Below are positions 10,325 through 18,918 of a DNA stretch of 64,000 nucleotides, in pieces. Source of the DNA: BD2-11 sp965115885 (lineage in GTDB: Bacteria; Gemmatimonadota; Gemmatimonadetes; Longimicrobiales; Gaopeijiaceae); assembly GCA_965115885.1 (NCBI GenBank), contig OZ220479.1, positions 1,364,001 to 1,428,000 of the forward strand, read 5' to 3'. The stretch's first letter is position 1, and every line of letters begins with the position of its first letter. The position numbers were made by a program, and so were the translations under genes. The notes below the pieces were generated by a model that was given only the letters and a program-made list of their open reading frames with translations, searched no databases and was not told the DNA's origin.

Positions 10325-12759
10325 ACCGGGCCGGTCGGCGCGTCTCCCCGCTCCCGCGCCCCGGAGAACTCGCCGTCGCCGCCCTGGCCGTCGCCGCGTG
10401 CTTTGCCGCGCCCGCTTCCCTGGCCGCGCAGCAGGCGAATCCCGCCGCCGGCACCTTCGTCGACTCCATCGCGGTGGAGGGCAACGTCCGCCTGACCGAC
10501 GCGGAGGTGCTCGCCGATCTCTCGCTGCAGCCGCGCACCACGATTTCCTTCCGCGACATCCGCTCGGCCCTGAAGGAGCTCTGGGGCACCGGGCAGTACC
10601 GGGATCTGACGATCAGCGCCCGGGGGGGACGGGACGGACCGGTGGTGCTGGTTCTGGACGTCGCCGAGCAGGACGTCATGGACGCCGTCGCCATCGTGGG
10701 GCTGGAACGGCTGAGCCAGGGGTCGGTTCGGGACACCGCCGACCTGCGGGCCGGAGAACCGTACTCTCCCCAGAAGCTGGCGATCGCGCGCGACTTCATC
10801 CGCACCGAGCTCGCCGACGACGGCGTCCCCTTCGCGCGCATCGACGAGCGAACGGAGGAAGTGCCCGGCAGGCCGGGCCACGTGCGCCTGACCCTGGAGG
10901 TGACGGAGGGCCAGCGCGTGACCGTCGCCCAGGTCGGGTTCGAGGGCAACGAGAGCCTGGACGCCGACCGGTTGCGCGACGCCCTGGAAACCAAACCCGA
11001 GGGGTTCTGGTGGTTCCGCCAGGGCTCCTACCAGGAGAGCACGCTCGAGGAGGATCTGCTGGCGCGGCTGCCGCAGCTGTACCGCTCGCAGGGGCATCTC
11101 GACTTCGAGGTGCTCGGGGACACGCTGCTCATCGACCCCGAGACCGGCAAGTCGCGGCTGGAGGTCGCGGTCCGGGAAGGCCCCCGCTACCGGGTGCGGG
11201 ACTTCGTGGTGGAGGGGAACAGCCGGTTTCCGACCGAGCGGATCGAGCAGTACTACCAGCCGGAGCGGGGCGGGTTGCTGAGCAGCCTCGGGTTCGGGGG
11301 GGACGAGGAGGAGAACCCGGTGTTCGACGCCAGCGCCTTCGACGCCGCCGCGACGGCGGTGGGCACCCTGTACCGCAACAACGGATACCTGGGGGCCAGC
11401 GTCGAGCCGTTCTACGAGTTCGACGAGACCGACGGCGACGGCGACCCGACCCTGCTGGTGGGCTGGCGCATCCGGGAGGGACCGCCCTCCTACATCCGCC
11501 GAGTCGAGGTGGAGGGCAACGACTACACCCACGAGCGGGTCATCCGCGACCAGCTCTTCACGCTGCCGGGAGACATCTACTCCGAGGAGCGGCTCATCCA
11601 AAGCTACCAGGCGATCTCCGCCCTGGGCTACTTCGAGACCCCGATGGAACTGCCCAGCCTCCAGCCCGCCGACGACGGAAGCGGAAACGTGGACATCGTC
11701 TACCGCGTCGCGGAGCGGCAGACCGGATCGGTGAACTTCGGCACCGCCATGGGCGGGGGATACGGGCTCTCGGGCTTCATCGGGTACGACCAGCCCAACC
11801 TCTTCGGTCAGGCCAAGGCGGGAAGCCTGCGCTGGGACTTCGGCCGCTACATCAGCAACTTCACCCTCTCCTACACGGATCCGGCGCTGTGGCGCACGCG
11901 CGTGAGCGGCACCGTTTCCGCGTTCTACACGCGCGACCGGTTCTTCCAGTTCACGACCGGGCAACGCCGTCTGCAGGGAGGTTCGCTCCGCTTCGGACTC
12001 CCCCTCCCGGGCTCTCTGCGCACCCGGCTGTTTCTGGGCTACTCGCTCTCGCGCACCAAGTACGAGCTGTTCTCGAGGTCCGAGGACACCTCGCTGTTCG
12101 GGAGGGACCCCGGAGTGCTGAGCACGCTTTCCGCGAGCCTTCAGCGTCAAACCCTCAACCACCGCCTGTTCCCGACCCAGGGCTCGCGTCAGGTGGCGTC
12201 CGCGGAAATGAACGGAGGGCCGCTCGGCGGAGACGGCGATTTCGTCAAGTTCGGAGTCGAGGGGTCCTGGTACGCTCCGGTGGGCCAGATCGGGAGCGGG
12301 CCGCGGCCGGTCCGGACCACCCTCGGCCTGAGCCTGCGCGCCGGAGCCATCGTGGGGGACGCGGAGCGCTTCCCCTTCGACCGGTACTGGATGGGGGGCG
12401 TGCAGTTCGGGGAGCGGTTGCGCGGCTACGAGGAGACCACCGTCACCCCGGCCGGGTTCTTCGACCGCGGATCGGCGTCGGGGATCCTGGAGGGCGAGCG
12501 GCTGGGGAACGCGTTCCTGTCCATGACGATCGAGTACGCGATCCGCATCGGGGACAGTTTCTCGCCGAGCGTTTTCTACGACGCGGGCAACGTCTGGGTG
12601 AGCGCGTCCGAGTTCACGCCCACGCGCCTGTTCCGCGGCGCGGGCGTCGGGGTTCAGTTGGTCACGCCCTTCGGACCCATAGGCCTCGACTACGCGTACG
12701 GATTCGACAAGGCCGATCCGGGGTGGCAGCTCCATTTCCGGATGGGACCGGGGCTCTGA
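10321..12759 (+). CDS. bamA: Outer-membrane protein assembly factor BamA
   Basis: Core of the machine that folds beta-barrel proteins into the outer membrane. The GTG at 10321 overlaps the clpC stop and is followed by a signal peptide (basic start, then LAVAALAVAACFAAPASLAA, cut near AQQ). Several POTRA repeats follow, each opening with a phrase such as SIAVEGNVRLTD, VGFEGNESLDADRL, FVVEGNSRFPTERI or VEVEGNDYTHERVI. A 16-strand barrel runs from about residue 470 to the end. FGERLRGYEE in the barrel is the conserved VRGF-type loop. The chain ends with the aromatic-bearing strand LHFRMGPGL. At 812 residues the length is normal. Skp follows, as in many genomes. Confidence 0.96.
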   Translation: MNRAGRRVSPLPRPGELAVAALAVAACFAAPASLAAQQANPAAGTFVDSIAVEGNVRLTDAEVLADLSLQPRTTISFRDIRSALKELWGTGQYRDLTISARGGRDGPVVLVLDVAEQDVMDAVAIVGLERLSQGSVRDTADLRAGEPYSPQKLAIARDFIRTELADDGVPFARIDERTEEVPGRPGHVRLTLEVTEGQRVTVAQVGFEGNESLDADRLRDALETKPEGFWWFRQGSYQESTLEEDLLARLPQLYRSQGHLDFEVLGDTLLIDPETGKSRLEVAVREGPRYRVRDFVVEGNSRFPTERIEQYYQPERGGLLSSLGFGGDEEENPVFDASAFDAAATAVGTLYRNNGYLGASVEPFYEFDETDGDGDPTLLVGWRIREGPPSYIRRVEVEGNDYTHERVIRDQLFTLPGDIYSEERLIQSYQAISALGYFETPMELPSLQPADDGSGNVDIVYRVAERQTGSVNFGTAMGGGYGLSGFIGYDQPNLFGQAKAGSLRWDFGRYISNFTLSYTDPALWRTRVSGTVSAFYTRDRFFQFTTGQRRLQGGSLRFGLPLPGSLRTRLFLGYSLSRTKYELFSRSEDTSLFGRDPGVLSTLSASLQRQTLNHRLFPTQGSRQVASAEMNGGPLGGDGDFVKFGVEGSWYAPVGQIGSGPRPVRTTLGLSLRAGAIVGDAERFPFDRYWMGGVQFGERLRGYEETTVTPAGFFDRGSASGILEGERLGNAFLSMTIEYAIRIGDSFSPSVFYDAGNVWVSASEFTPTRLFRGAGVGVQLVTPFGPIGLDYAYGFDKADPGWQLHFRMGPGL

Positions 12760-12892
12760 GCGCGGACGTCGGGGGCGGGTGGCTCCGGGGACTTGCCGCC
12801 GCACGGTTCTCGTCGGCATTCTTGACGGTTGCGGTCCTCGCGGCCCACCGAAGGAACTTCCATCACGATCGCGCGTCGGGGAGGCTCGGAAC

Positions 12893-13420
12893 ATGCGTGC
12901 ACTAGCAGGTGTTCTCGCGACTGGCTGTCTTTTCGCGATGGCCGCGGGCGCGGCCGCCCAGGGGCCGTTGCGGATCGGGTACATCGATTCGCAGGCGATT
13001 CTGGCGCAGGCTCCGGGCGCCACCGAGGCGCAGGATCAATTCGAGCGCGACATGGCCCGGTACCGGGCGGAGCTGGAGCGGCTCGGCGAGGAGCTGCAGG
13101 CCATGATCCAGCAGTTCGAGCAGCAGCAGCTCACGCTTTCGCCCCAGGCGCGCGAGACCCAGACCCAGAACGTCCAGGTCAAGCAGGAGGAGTACAACCG
13201 GCGCGCCGCGGAGCTGGAGGGAGAGGCCGGCAGGCGACAGGCCGAGCTCGTGCAGCCCATCATGGACCAGGTCACGGAGGCGATCGACGAGATTCGCACC
13301 GAGTCCGGGTACGCCGTCATCTTCGACCTGTCCGCCCAGGCGATCGTCTCCGCGGATCCGGAGCTCAACCTGACCCAGCAGGTCATCGACCGGCTCAAGG
13401 CGGCCGCCGGAACCCCGTGA
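12893..13420 (+). CDS. skp: Skp/OmpH-family periplasmic chaperone
   Basis: Skp holds unfolded outer-membrane proteins in the periplasm. The 175-residue product starts at ATG 12893 with GGAGG about 10 bases upstream. It has a signal peptide (MRALAGVLATGCLFAMAAGA, cut near AAAQG), then the family opening RIGYIDSQAIL. A long charged coiled coil (about residues 45-125) forms the tentacles, and the end returns to the beta body (GYAVIFDLSAQAIV...DPELNLTQQVIDRL). An earlier in-frame start at 12779 would add 38 residues before the signal peptide and is rejected. Confidence 0.93.
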   Translation: MRALAGVLATGCLFAMAAGAAAQGPLRIGYIDSQAILAQAPGATEAQDQFERDMARYRAELERLGEELQAMIQQFEQQQLTLSPQARETQTQNVQVKQEEYNRRAAELEGEAGRRQAELVQPIMDQVTEAIDEIRTESGYAVIFDLSAQAIVSADPELNLTQQVIDRLKAAAGTP

Positions 13421-13479
13421 GTCCGCCGCCGTCTCCGGCACCGGAGCCCGCCCCGCGAGCGGCTGGCCGGGAGACGGCC

Positions 13480-14517
13480 ATGGATCTCGCGCGCGCCGCC
13501 GAACTCACCGGCGCACGTCTGGAAGGACGGTCCGGCTGGACCTTCGACCGGGTCGTGCCCCTGGATCAGGCCGGCCGGGGGAAGCTCGGCTTCCTCGCCG
13601 ACCGGCGCTATCTCGAAAGGCTGGACTCGACCTCGGCCGAAGCCGTTCTGGTGTCCGATGACCTCTCCGGTTCCGTCCGGGGCCGGGTGCCGAACCTGCT
13701 CGTCGCGCACCGGCCGCGCGTGGCGCTGGCTCGGTTGCTGGACCGGCTCCATCCCCGACCTCCGGCGCGCCCCGGCATCCATCCCACGGCCGTTCTGGGA
13801 CGGGGCGTGCGCCTGGGCAGGGAGGTGCGGATCGACGCCTACGCGGTGTTGGAAGAGGACGTCCGCGTCGGCGACCGGGCGCGCATCGGCGCGCACGCGT
13901 CGGTGGGACGGGGATCGCGCATCGGCGACGACGCGCGGTTGCATCCGCAGGTCGTGCTGTATCCGGGCACCCGGCTGGGCCGACGCGTCGTCCTGCACGC
14001 CGGGACCGTCGTGGGATCGGACGGCTTCGGCTATGCGATGCACGAGGGCCGCCACGAGAAGATCCGCCAGGTGGGGGGATGCTTCGTCGGCGACGACGTG
14101 GAGATGGGCGCCCACTGCTGCGTCGACCGGGGGTCCATCGGAGACACCGTCGTCGGCGCGGGCACCAAGACCGACAACTTGGTCCACGTCGCCCACAACG
14201 TCGTCGTGGGCGAGCACTCCCTTCTGATCGCCCAAGTGGGGATCTCCGGATCCACGACGCTCGGGAAAGGGGTGGTGATGGCGGGGCAGTCCGGCGCGAC
14301 CGGGCACCTGGAGATCGGGGACGGGGCGCAGGTGGCCGTTCAGGCCGGGGTCGTCCGGGACGTTCCCGCGGGAGCCCGAGTGGTCGGATTCCCGGCCCGC
14401 CCCCGGACCGAGTTCTGGAAGTCCGCGGCGACGCTGCGCAAGCTGCCCGCGCTGAAGGCCCGGGTGAAGAAGTTGGAGGAGCGGTTGTCCCTGCTGGAGA
14501 GCGAGACCGAACCATGA
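13480..14517 (+). CDS. lpxD: UDP-3-O-acyl-glucosamine N-acyltransferase
   Basis: Third step of lipid A synthesis: moves a hydroxyacyl chain from ACP to the 2-amino group of the UDP-linked sugar. An N-terminal uridine-binding domain (about residues 1-100) is followed by a left-handed beta helix of hexapeptide repeats (IHPTAVLGRGVRLGREVRI onwards), with the catalytic His region in NLVHVAHNVVVGEHS. A C-terminal helix ends in a coiled stretch (LKARVKKLEERLSLLES). I use ATG 13480 (345 residues, family length). A GTG at 13417 overlapping the skp stop is also possible and would add a 21-residue Pro/Ala-rich lead. Confidence 0.95.
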   Translation: MDLARAAELTGARLEGRSGWTFDRVVPLDQAGRGKLGFLADRRYLERLDSTSAEAVLVSDDLSGSVRGRVPNLLVAHRPRVALARLLDRLHPRPPARPGIHPTAVLGRGVRLGREVRIDAYAVLEEDVRVGDRARIGAHASVGRGSRIGDDARLHPQVVLYPGTRLGRRVVLHAGTVVGSDGFGYAMHEGRHEKIRQVGGCFVGDDVEMGAHCCVDRGSIGDTVVGAGTKTDNLVHVAHNVVVGEHSLLIAQVGISGSTTLGKGVVMAGQSGATGHLEIGDGAQVAVQAGVVRDVPAGARVVGFPARPRTEFWKSAATLRKLPALKARVKKLEERLSLLESETEP

Positions 14518-14536
14518 CCGAGAGAGCGGAGAACCC

Positions 14537-15814
14537 ATGAGCCGAGCCCGCCAACGCACGATCGCCCGGGAGGCGAGACTGGAGGGCGTCGGAATCCATC
14601 TGGGCGCGCCCGCGACCGTGTCGCTCCATCCGGCCGAGCCCGACGCCGGGATCGTTTTCCGGCGCGTCGATCTGCCGGGCGCGCCCGAGATTCCCGCGAC
14701 CCTGGACCATGTGGCGGGCACCGAGCTGGGAACGAGCGTCGGCGACGGCGACGTCCGGATCCTCACCGTCGAGCACCTCATGGCGGCGGTGGGAGCCAGC
14801 GGAATCTCCAACCTGCGCCTCGACGTCTCCGGACCCGAGATCCCCATCCTGGACGGAAGCTTCCTGGACTTTCTGGACGCCATCGAAGCGGCGGGGATGG
14901 TCGAACAGGCGGCGCGGGCACGCGTGGCCGCGCTGGACGAACCGGTCGCGCTGCGCGCCCCCGGGGGGGAGGCCTACATCCTCGCGCCGGGTGCGGGATT
15001 GCGCATCACCGCGACCATCGACTTCGAGCATCCGGCGATCCGACGCCAGACCGGATCGTTCGGCGGCGTCGGCCCCGATTTCCGCGCCGACATCGCTCCC
15101 GCGCGCACCTTCGGGTTCCTTTCCGAAGCCGATAAGCTGCACGCGCGCGGCTTGGCCCGGGGGGCGTCGTTGGACAACACCGTGGTTCTGGACGAGGAAG
15201 GCGTGGCCAACGACGGAGGGTTGCGCTTTCCCGACGAGTTCCTGCGTCACAAGGTCGGCGACGTGCTGGGCGACCTGACCCTGCTGGGCCGTCGCCTGCG
15301 GGGCCACTTGGTGGCGGAACGGCCGAGTCACGCCGGCAACATCGAGTTCGCCCGGCTGATCGAGCGGCGTCTGGACGCCCCCGCCTTCGACGTCGAGAGA
15401 ATCCGGCGTCATCTGCCGCACCGCTATCCGATGCTGCTGGTGGATCGCATCACGAGCACCGACGGCGAGCGCCGCATCGTGGGCGTCAAGAACGTCTCCA
15501 TCAACGAGCCCTTCTTCCAAGGCCACTTCCCGGAGCGGGCGATCATGCCCGGGGTGCTCGTCGTGGAGGCGATGGCCCAGATCGGCGGCTTGCTGCTCGT
15601 CGATTCCGTGGGCAACCCGCGCGACAAGCGGATCTATCTCACGTCCGTACGGAAGGCGCGCTTCCGGCGCCCGGTGATCCCCGGGGACCAGCTGGTGTGC
15701 GAGGTCGAACTCCTGCGCTTCCGGGGCGGAACCTGCAAGATGACGGGCAAGGGATACGTGGACGGAACGCTGGCGGCGGAGGCCGAGTTCACGGCGCGGG
15801 TCCAGGACGGATGA
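14537..15814 (+). CDS. lpxC: LpxC-FabZ fusion: UDP-3-O-acyl-GlcNAc deacetylase and 3-hydroxyacyl-ACP dehydratase
   Basis: One 425-residue chain carries two enzymes that compete for hydroxymyristoyl flux. Residues about 1-275 are the zinc deacetylase committing step of lipid A. The zinc ligands are H79 (VEHLMAAVG), H238 and D242 (HKVGDVLGD), with a further His in RPSHAGN. Residues about 285-425 are FabZ of fatty-acid elongation, opening LPHRYPMLLVDRI. The catalytic His is in FQGHFPERAIMPG and the Glu in VEAMAQ. Such fusions are known from Bacteroidota and relatives and may fix the ratio between membrane phospholipid and LPS. The start is ATG 14537; the stop overlaps lpxA as ATGA. Confidence 0.96.
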   Translation: MSRARQRTIAREARLEGVGIHLGAPATVSLHPAEPDAGIVFRRVDLPGAPEIPATLDHVAGTELGTSVGDGDVRILTVEHLMAAVGASGISNLRLDVSGPEIPILDGSFLDFLDAIEAAGMVEQAARARVAALDEPVALRAPGGEAYILAPGAGLRITATIDFEHPAIRRQTGSFGGVGPDFRADIAPARTFGFLSEADKLHARGLARGASLDNTVVLDEEGVANDGGLRFPDEFLRHKVGDVLGDLTLLGRRLRGHLVAERPSHAGNIEFARLIERRLDAPAFDVERIRRHLPHRYPMLLVDRITSTDGERRIVGVKNVSINEPFFQGHFPERAIMPGVLVVEAMAQIGGLLLVDSVGNPRDKRIYLTSVRKARFRRPVIPGDQLVCEVELLRFRGGTCKMTGKGYVDGTLAAEAEFTARVQDG

Positions 15815-16623
15815 GCGCCGCCGTTCCGGACGCCCCCAGGGTCTTCGGCCCCGGCGTCCATCCGACCGCGATCGTGGCCGCCGGGGCGGAGCTGGGGACG
15901 GACGTGCGGGTGGGCCCCTACGCCATCGTCGGCCCCGGCGTGCGCGTGGGCGCCGGGACCGAGGTCGGCCCCCACGCTCTGATCGAGCGCGACACCTCGG
16001 TGGGCGAGAACTGCCGCATCGCCCAGGGCGCCGTCCTCGGCACCGACCCTCAGGATCTCAAGTACCAGGGCGAGCGCTCCCGGCTGGTCGTGGGGGACCG
16101 CACCGTGGTGCGGGAATACGCCACCCTGAACCGGGGCACGGCCGCGACCGGGCGCACGGTGGTGGGCAGCGACTGTCTGCTGATGGCCTACACCCACGTG
16201 GCCCACGACTGCCGCATCGGCAATCACGTGATCCTCTCCAACGCCGTGAACATGGCCGGCCACGTCGTCGTCGAGGACTGGGCGATCGTCGGCGGCATCG
16301 TGCCCATCCACCAGTTCGTGCGCATCGGCGCCCACGCCTTCGTGGGCGGAGGCTCGCGCGTGTCGCAGGACGTTCCGCCCTACTGCCGCGCCGCGGGCGT
16401 CCCGCCCCGGCTCTACGGGCTGAACTCCGTCGGGCTGGAGCGCCGCGGCTTCCCGGCCGACACGCACAGGCAGCTGAAGCGGGCCTACCGGATCCTCTTC
16501 AAGTCCGGGTTGAACGTCTCGCAGGGCCTCGTCCGCGCCGAGACGGAGCTGGAGCGGATCCCCGAGGTTCGCCATCTGCTGGATTTCGTCCGCACCAGCG
16601 AACGCGGCATCACGCTCGGATGA
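15811..16623 (+). CDS. lpxA: UDP-GlcNAc (or GlcNAc3N) O-acyltransferase
   Basis: First acyl transfer of lipid A synthesis. The 270-residue protein is a left-handed beta helix (IHPTAIVAAGAELG, DVRVGPYAIVGPGVRVG) with the catalytic His in MAYTHVAHDCRIGNHV and a helical C-terminal domain (RRGFPADTHRQLKRAYRIL). The start is the ATG at 15811 overlapping the stop of the LpxC-FabZ gene. The next gene overlaps its stop in the same way. Because a GnnA-like dehydrogenase follows, the sugar it acylates could be the 3-amino analogue; the sequence alone does not decide this. Confidence 0.96.
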   Translation: MSAAVPDAPRVFGPGVHPTAIVAAGAELGTDVRVGPYAIVGPGVRVGAGTEVGPHALIERDTSVGENCRIAQGAVLGTDPQDLKYQGERSRLVVGDRTVVREYATLNRGTAATGRTVVGSDCLLMAYTHVAHDCRIGNHVILSNAVNMAGHVVVEDWAIVGGIVPIHQFVRIGAHAFVGGGSRVSQDVPPYCRAAGVPPRLYGLNSVGLERRGFPADTHRQLKRAYRILFKSGLNVSQGLVRAETELERIPEVRHLLDFVRTSERGITLG

Positions 16624-17663
16624 GCCGCTCCGGCGCGGCGGTCCGCATGGGCGTGGCGGGCGTCGGCAGCCTGGGCTTCCACCACGCGAGGATCCTTCGG
16701 GACCTCCCGGGAGCGACGATGGCCGGGTTCTTCGACGTCGACGCGCGCCGCGCCGCGTCGGTGTCGAACGAACTCGGAATCGAGCCTGCCGCGAGCCTGC
16801 CGCGTCTGCTCTCCCGCGTCGACGCGCTGGTGGTGGCGGTGCCCACCTCCCGCCACGAGGAAGTCGCGCTGGCGGCGGCCGAACGCGGCGTCCACGTTCT
16901 GATCGAGAAGCCGATCGCCCCCTCGCTCGAAGCCGCGGACCGCATTCTGGCGGCCGCGCGTCGGGCGGGGATCGTGGTTCAGACCGGCCACGTGGAGCGC
17001 TTCAACGGCGCGCTCCGGGCCGCGGCCTCCTACATCGACGCTCCGCTCTTCGTCGAGTCGCAGCGGCTGGCGCCCTTTCGCCCTCGGGGAACGGACGTGG
17101 CCGTCGTGCTCGACCTGATGATCCACGACGTCGACTTGGTGCGCATGCTGGTGAGGGCGCCGTTGGCCGAGATCGCGGCCGCGGGGATCCCGGTGCTGAC
17201 GCGGTCGGCGGACATCGCCAACGCGCGCCTCGCCTTCGAGAACGGGGCCGTGGCCAACCTGACCGCGAGCCGAGTGTCCGGCGAAGGGCGGCGCATGCTG
17301 CGCATTTTCCAGCGCTCGGGGTATCTGCGCCTCGATCTGGCTCGGGGCAGGGGGGAGTTCCTGCGCTTGCGGCGCGATCTGCCCGCCTTGCTCGGGGACG
17401 CCCGGGAAGCCAAGGTGGAGGAGGAGCGGCCGGGGGACCGGGACCCGTCCGTCGCCCCGGAGCTCGAGGACGTCGTGGAGCGCATCCCCTTCGAGGGTTT
17501 CCCCGAGGAACCCCTGCGCGCCGAGCTCGAGGGGTTCAGGGACGCCGCGCTCGGGCGCTCCGATCCGGTCGTCTCCGGCGACGAGGGTCGCGCGGCGCTG
17601 GAGATCGCCCTGTGCATCGAGAGGAGGATTCTGGACCATGTCGCTCATACGCGTACGGCGTAA
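16620..17663 (+). CDS. Gfo/Idh/MocA-family NAD(P)-dependent sugar oxidoreductase, possibly GnnA-like
   Basis: A 347-residue two-domain oxidoreductase. The N-terminal Rossmann fold begins with VGSLGFHHARIL, a GxGxxG/A-type dinucleotide site. LIEKPIAPS has the catalytic-site Lys-Pro pair of the family, followed by GIVVQTGHVERFN. The second half is the substrate-binding sheet, with LDLMIHDVDLVRML in the usual place. It sits between lpxA and lpxB with ATGA overlap. In Acidithiobacillus, gnnA (same family) and gnnB lie at that position and make UDP-GlcNAc3N for amide-linked lipid A. No aminotransferase gnnB is visible in this window, so the GnnA role is only a hypothesis; plain family membership is secure. 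Confidence 0.88.
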   Translation: MSRSGAAVRMGVAGVGSLGFHHARILRDLPGATMAGFFDVDARRAASVSNELGIEPAASLPRLLSRVDALVVAVPTSRHEEVALAAAERGVHVLIEKPIAPSLEAADRILAAARRAGIVVQTGHVERFNGALRAAASYIDAPLFVESQRLAPFRPRGTDVAVVLDLMIHDVDLVRMLVRAPLAEIAAAGIPVLTRSADIANARLAFENGAVANLTASRVSGEGRRMLRIFQRSGYLRLDLARGRGEFLRLRRDLPALLGDAREAKVEEERPGDRDPSVAPELEDVVERIPFEGFPEEPLRAELEGFRDAALGRSDPVVSGDEGRAALEIALCIERRILDHVAHTRTA

Positions 17664-17772
17664 CCGCAAGAAGGACTGGATCGACGCCAAGCGGGGGAAG
17701 TCGCCCTCGAAGCTGATCGTTCTGCTGGCGGCGGTGCTGGCGGTCATCTGGTATCTGGGGTTCCGGTTCTGA
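17638..17772 (+). CDS. 44-residue single-span membrane peptide
   Basis: An ATG at 17638 lies inside the end of the upstream gene (26-base overlap) and opens a 44-codon frame ending at TGA 17770, three bases before lpxB. The product begins with a very basic stretch (MSLIRVRRNRKKDWIDAKRG) and then one hydrophobic helix (LIVLLAAVLAVIWYLGFRF). By the positive-inside rule this suggests an inner-membrane peptide with its basic head in the cytoplasm. The position within a tightly packed lipid A run and the G/C-rich third positions argue that it is real. It matches no family I know. A role near LpxB, which acts at the same membrane, is guesswork. Confidence 0.6.
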   Translation: MSLIRVRRNRKKDWIDAKRGKSPSKLIVLLAAVLAVIWYLGFRF

Positions 17773-17775
17773 GCG

Positions 17776-18918
17776 ATGACGCGCGACCCGGTGATCCTCA
17801 TGCTCGCCGGGGAGCCCTCCGGCGACCTGCACGGCGCCGCCCTCGCCCGCTCGCTGCTCCGGAAATGGCCGTCCGCCCGGCTGTTCGGGCTGGGGGGCGA
17901 GCGCATGGCGGCCGCGGGCGTCGAGTGCATGGCCGGGCTCGACCGGCTCGCGGTCATGGGCTTCGCGGAGGTCGCGCGGCATCTCGCCTTCTTCCGTCGG
18001 CTCCTGGGCCGGGTTCGCGACGCCCTGCGCGACCGGGCGGTGGACCTCGTCATCCCGATCGACTATCCGGGCTTCAACCTGCGGGTCGCCGGACACGCCC
18101 GCGCCGCCGGAATCCGAGTCCTGTACTACATCGCGCCCCAAGTCTGGGCCTGGCGGCCCCAACGAGCCCGGCGACTGGCGCGCGACACCGATCACGTGGC
18201 GTCGATCCTGCCTTTCGAGGCCGATTTTCTGCGGCGGGCGGGCGCGCGCGCGACCTTCGTGGGACATCCGCTGCTCGATCTCGAGCACGAGGCGCCCACG
18301 CGCTCCGAGTACTGCCGCGCGCACGGGCTCGATCCGGCGCGGCCGCTGCTGGCGCTCTTTCCGGGTTCGCGCCGCCAGGAGCTCGACCGCCACCTCGAGG
18401 CGTTCCTGGCCGCGGCTCGTCGGCTCGAACGGGCGCGCCCCGGACTTCAGGCGGTGGTCGCGCGCGCCGACGGCCTGCCCGGGCGCGCGTACCGCGGCGT
18501 GGACGCCGTCGTGGCGGAGGACGGCAGAAGCCTGTTGCGTCACGCGCGCGCCGCGGTGGTGAAGTCGGGGACCTCCACCGTGGAGGCGGCGCTCGCGGGC
18601 GTGCCCTTCGCCGCCGCGTACCGGACGCACCCGCTCACCTTCGCGCTCGCCCGGCGCCTCGTGCGCGTCGAACACATCGCCATGGCCAACCTCGTCGCCG
18701 GCCGGAGGCTGGTGCCCGAACTGGTCCAGCGCGAGGCGACCCCGGCGCGGCTCGCGCGCGAACTGTTGCCGCTCCTCGACGACACCGGGGCGCGGCGCGC
18801 CGTGGTGGCGGGACTGGCCGAGGTGCGCCGCGCGCTCGGCTCGCCGGGGGCGGCCCGGCGGGTGGCCGAAATCGCCGGATCCCTGCTGTCCCCGCCGGAG
18901 CGGCCCGCCGCGGGGTGA
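17776..18918 (+). CDS. lpxB: Lipid-A-disaccharide synthase
   Basis: Joins UDP-diacylglucosamine to lipid X to give the lipid A disaccharide at the cytoplasmic face of the inner membrane (GT19 glycosyltransferase). The 380-residue chain opens with ILMLAGEPSGDLHGA, the family signature. VIPIDYPGFNLRVAG and YYIAPQVWAWRP follow in the first half, and the nucleotide-sugar half holds LALFPGSRRQEL and KSGTSTVEAALAGVP. The last two are hallmarks of LpxB. The start at ATG 17776 is three bases after the small membrane peptide; the lpxK GTG overlaps the stop. Confidence 0.96.
   Translation: MTRDPVILMLAGEPSGDLHGAALARSLLRKWPSARLFGLGGERMAAAGVECMAGLDRLAVMGFAEVARHLAFFRRLLGRVRDALRDRAVDLVIPIDYPGFNLRVAGHARAAGIRVLYYIAPQVWAWRPQRARRLARDTDHVASILPFEADFLRRAGARATFVGHPLLDLEHEAPTRSEYCRAHGLDPARPLLALFPGSRRQELDRHLEAFLAAARRLERARPGLQAVVARADGLPGRAYRGVDAVVAEDGRSLLRHARAAVVKSGTSTVEAALAGVPFAAAYRTHPLTFALARRLVRVEHIAMANLVAGRRLVPELVQREATPARLARELLPLLDDTGARRAVVAGLAEVRRALGSPGAARRVAEIAGSLLSPPERPAAG

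Noticed and set aside
12819..12892. Promoter before skp based on TTGACG at 12822-12827
   Set aside because: No acceptable -10 box lies 16-18 bases downstream.
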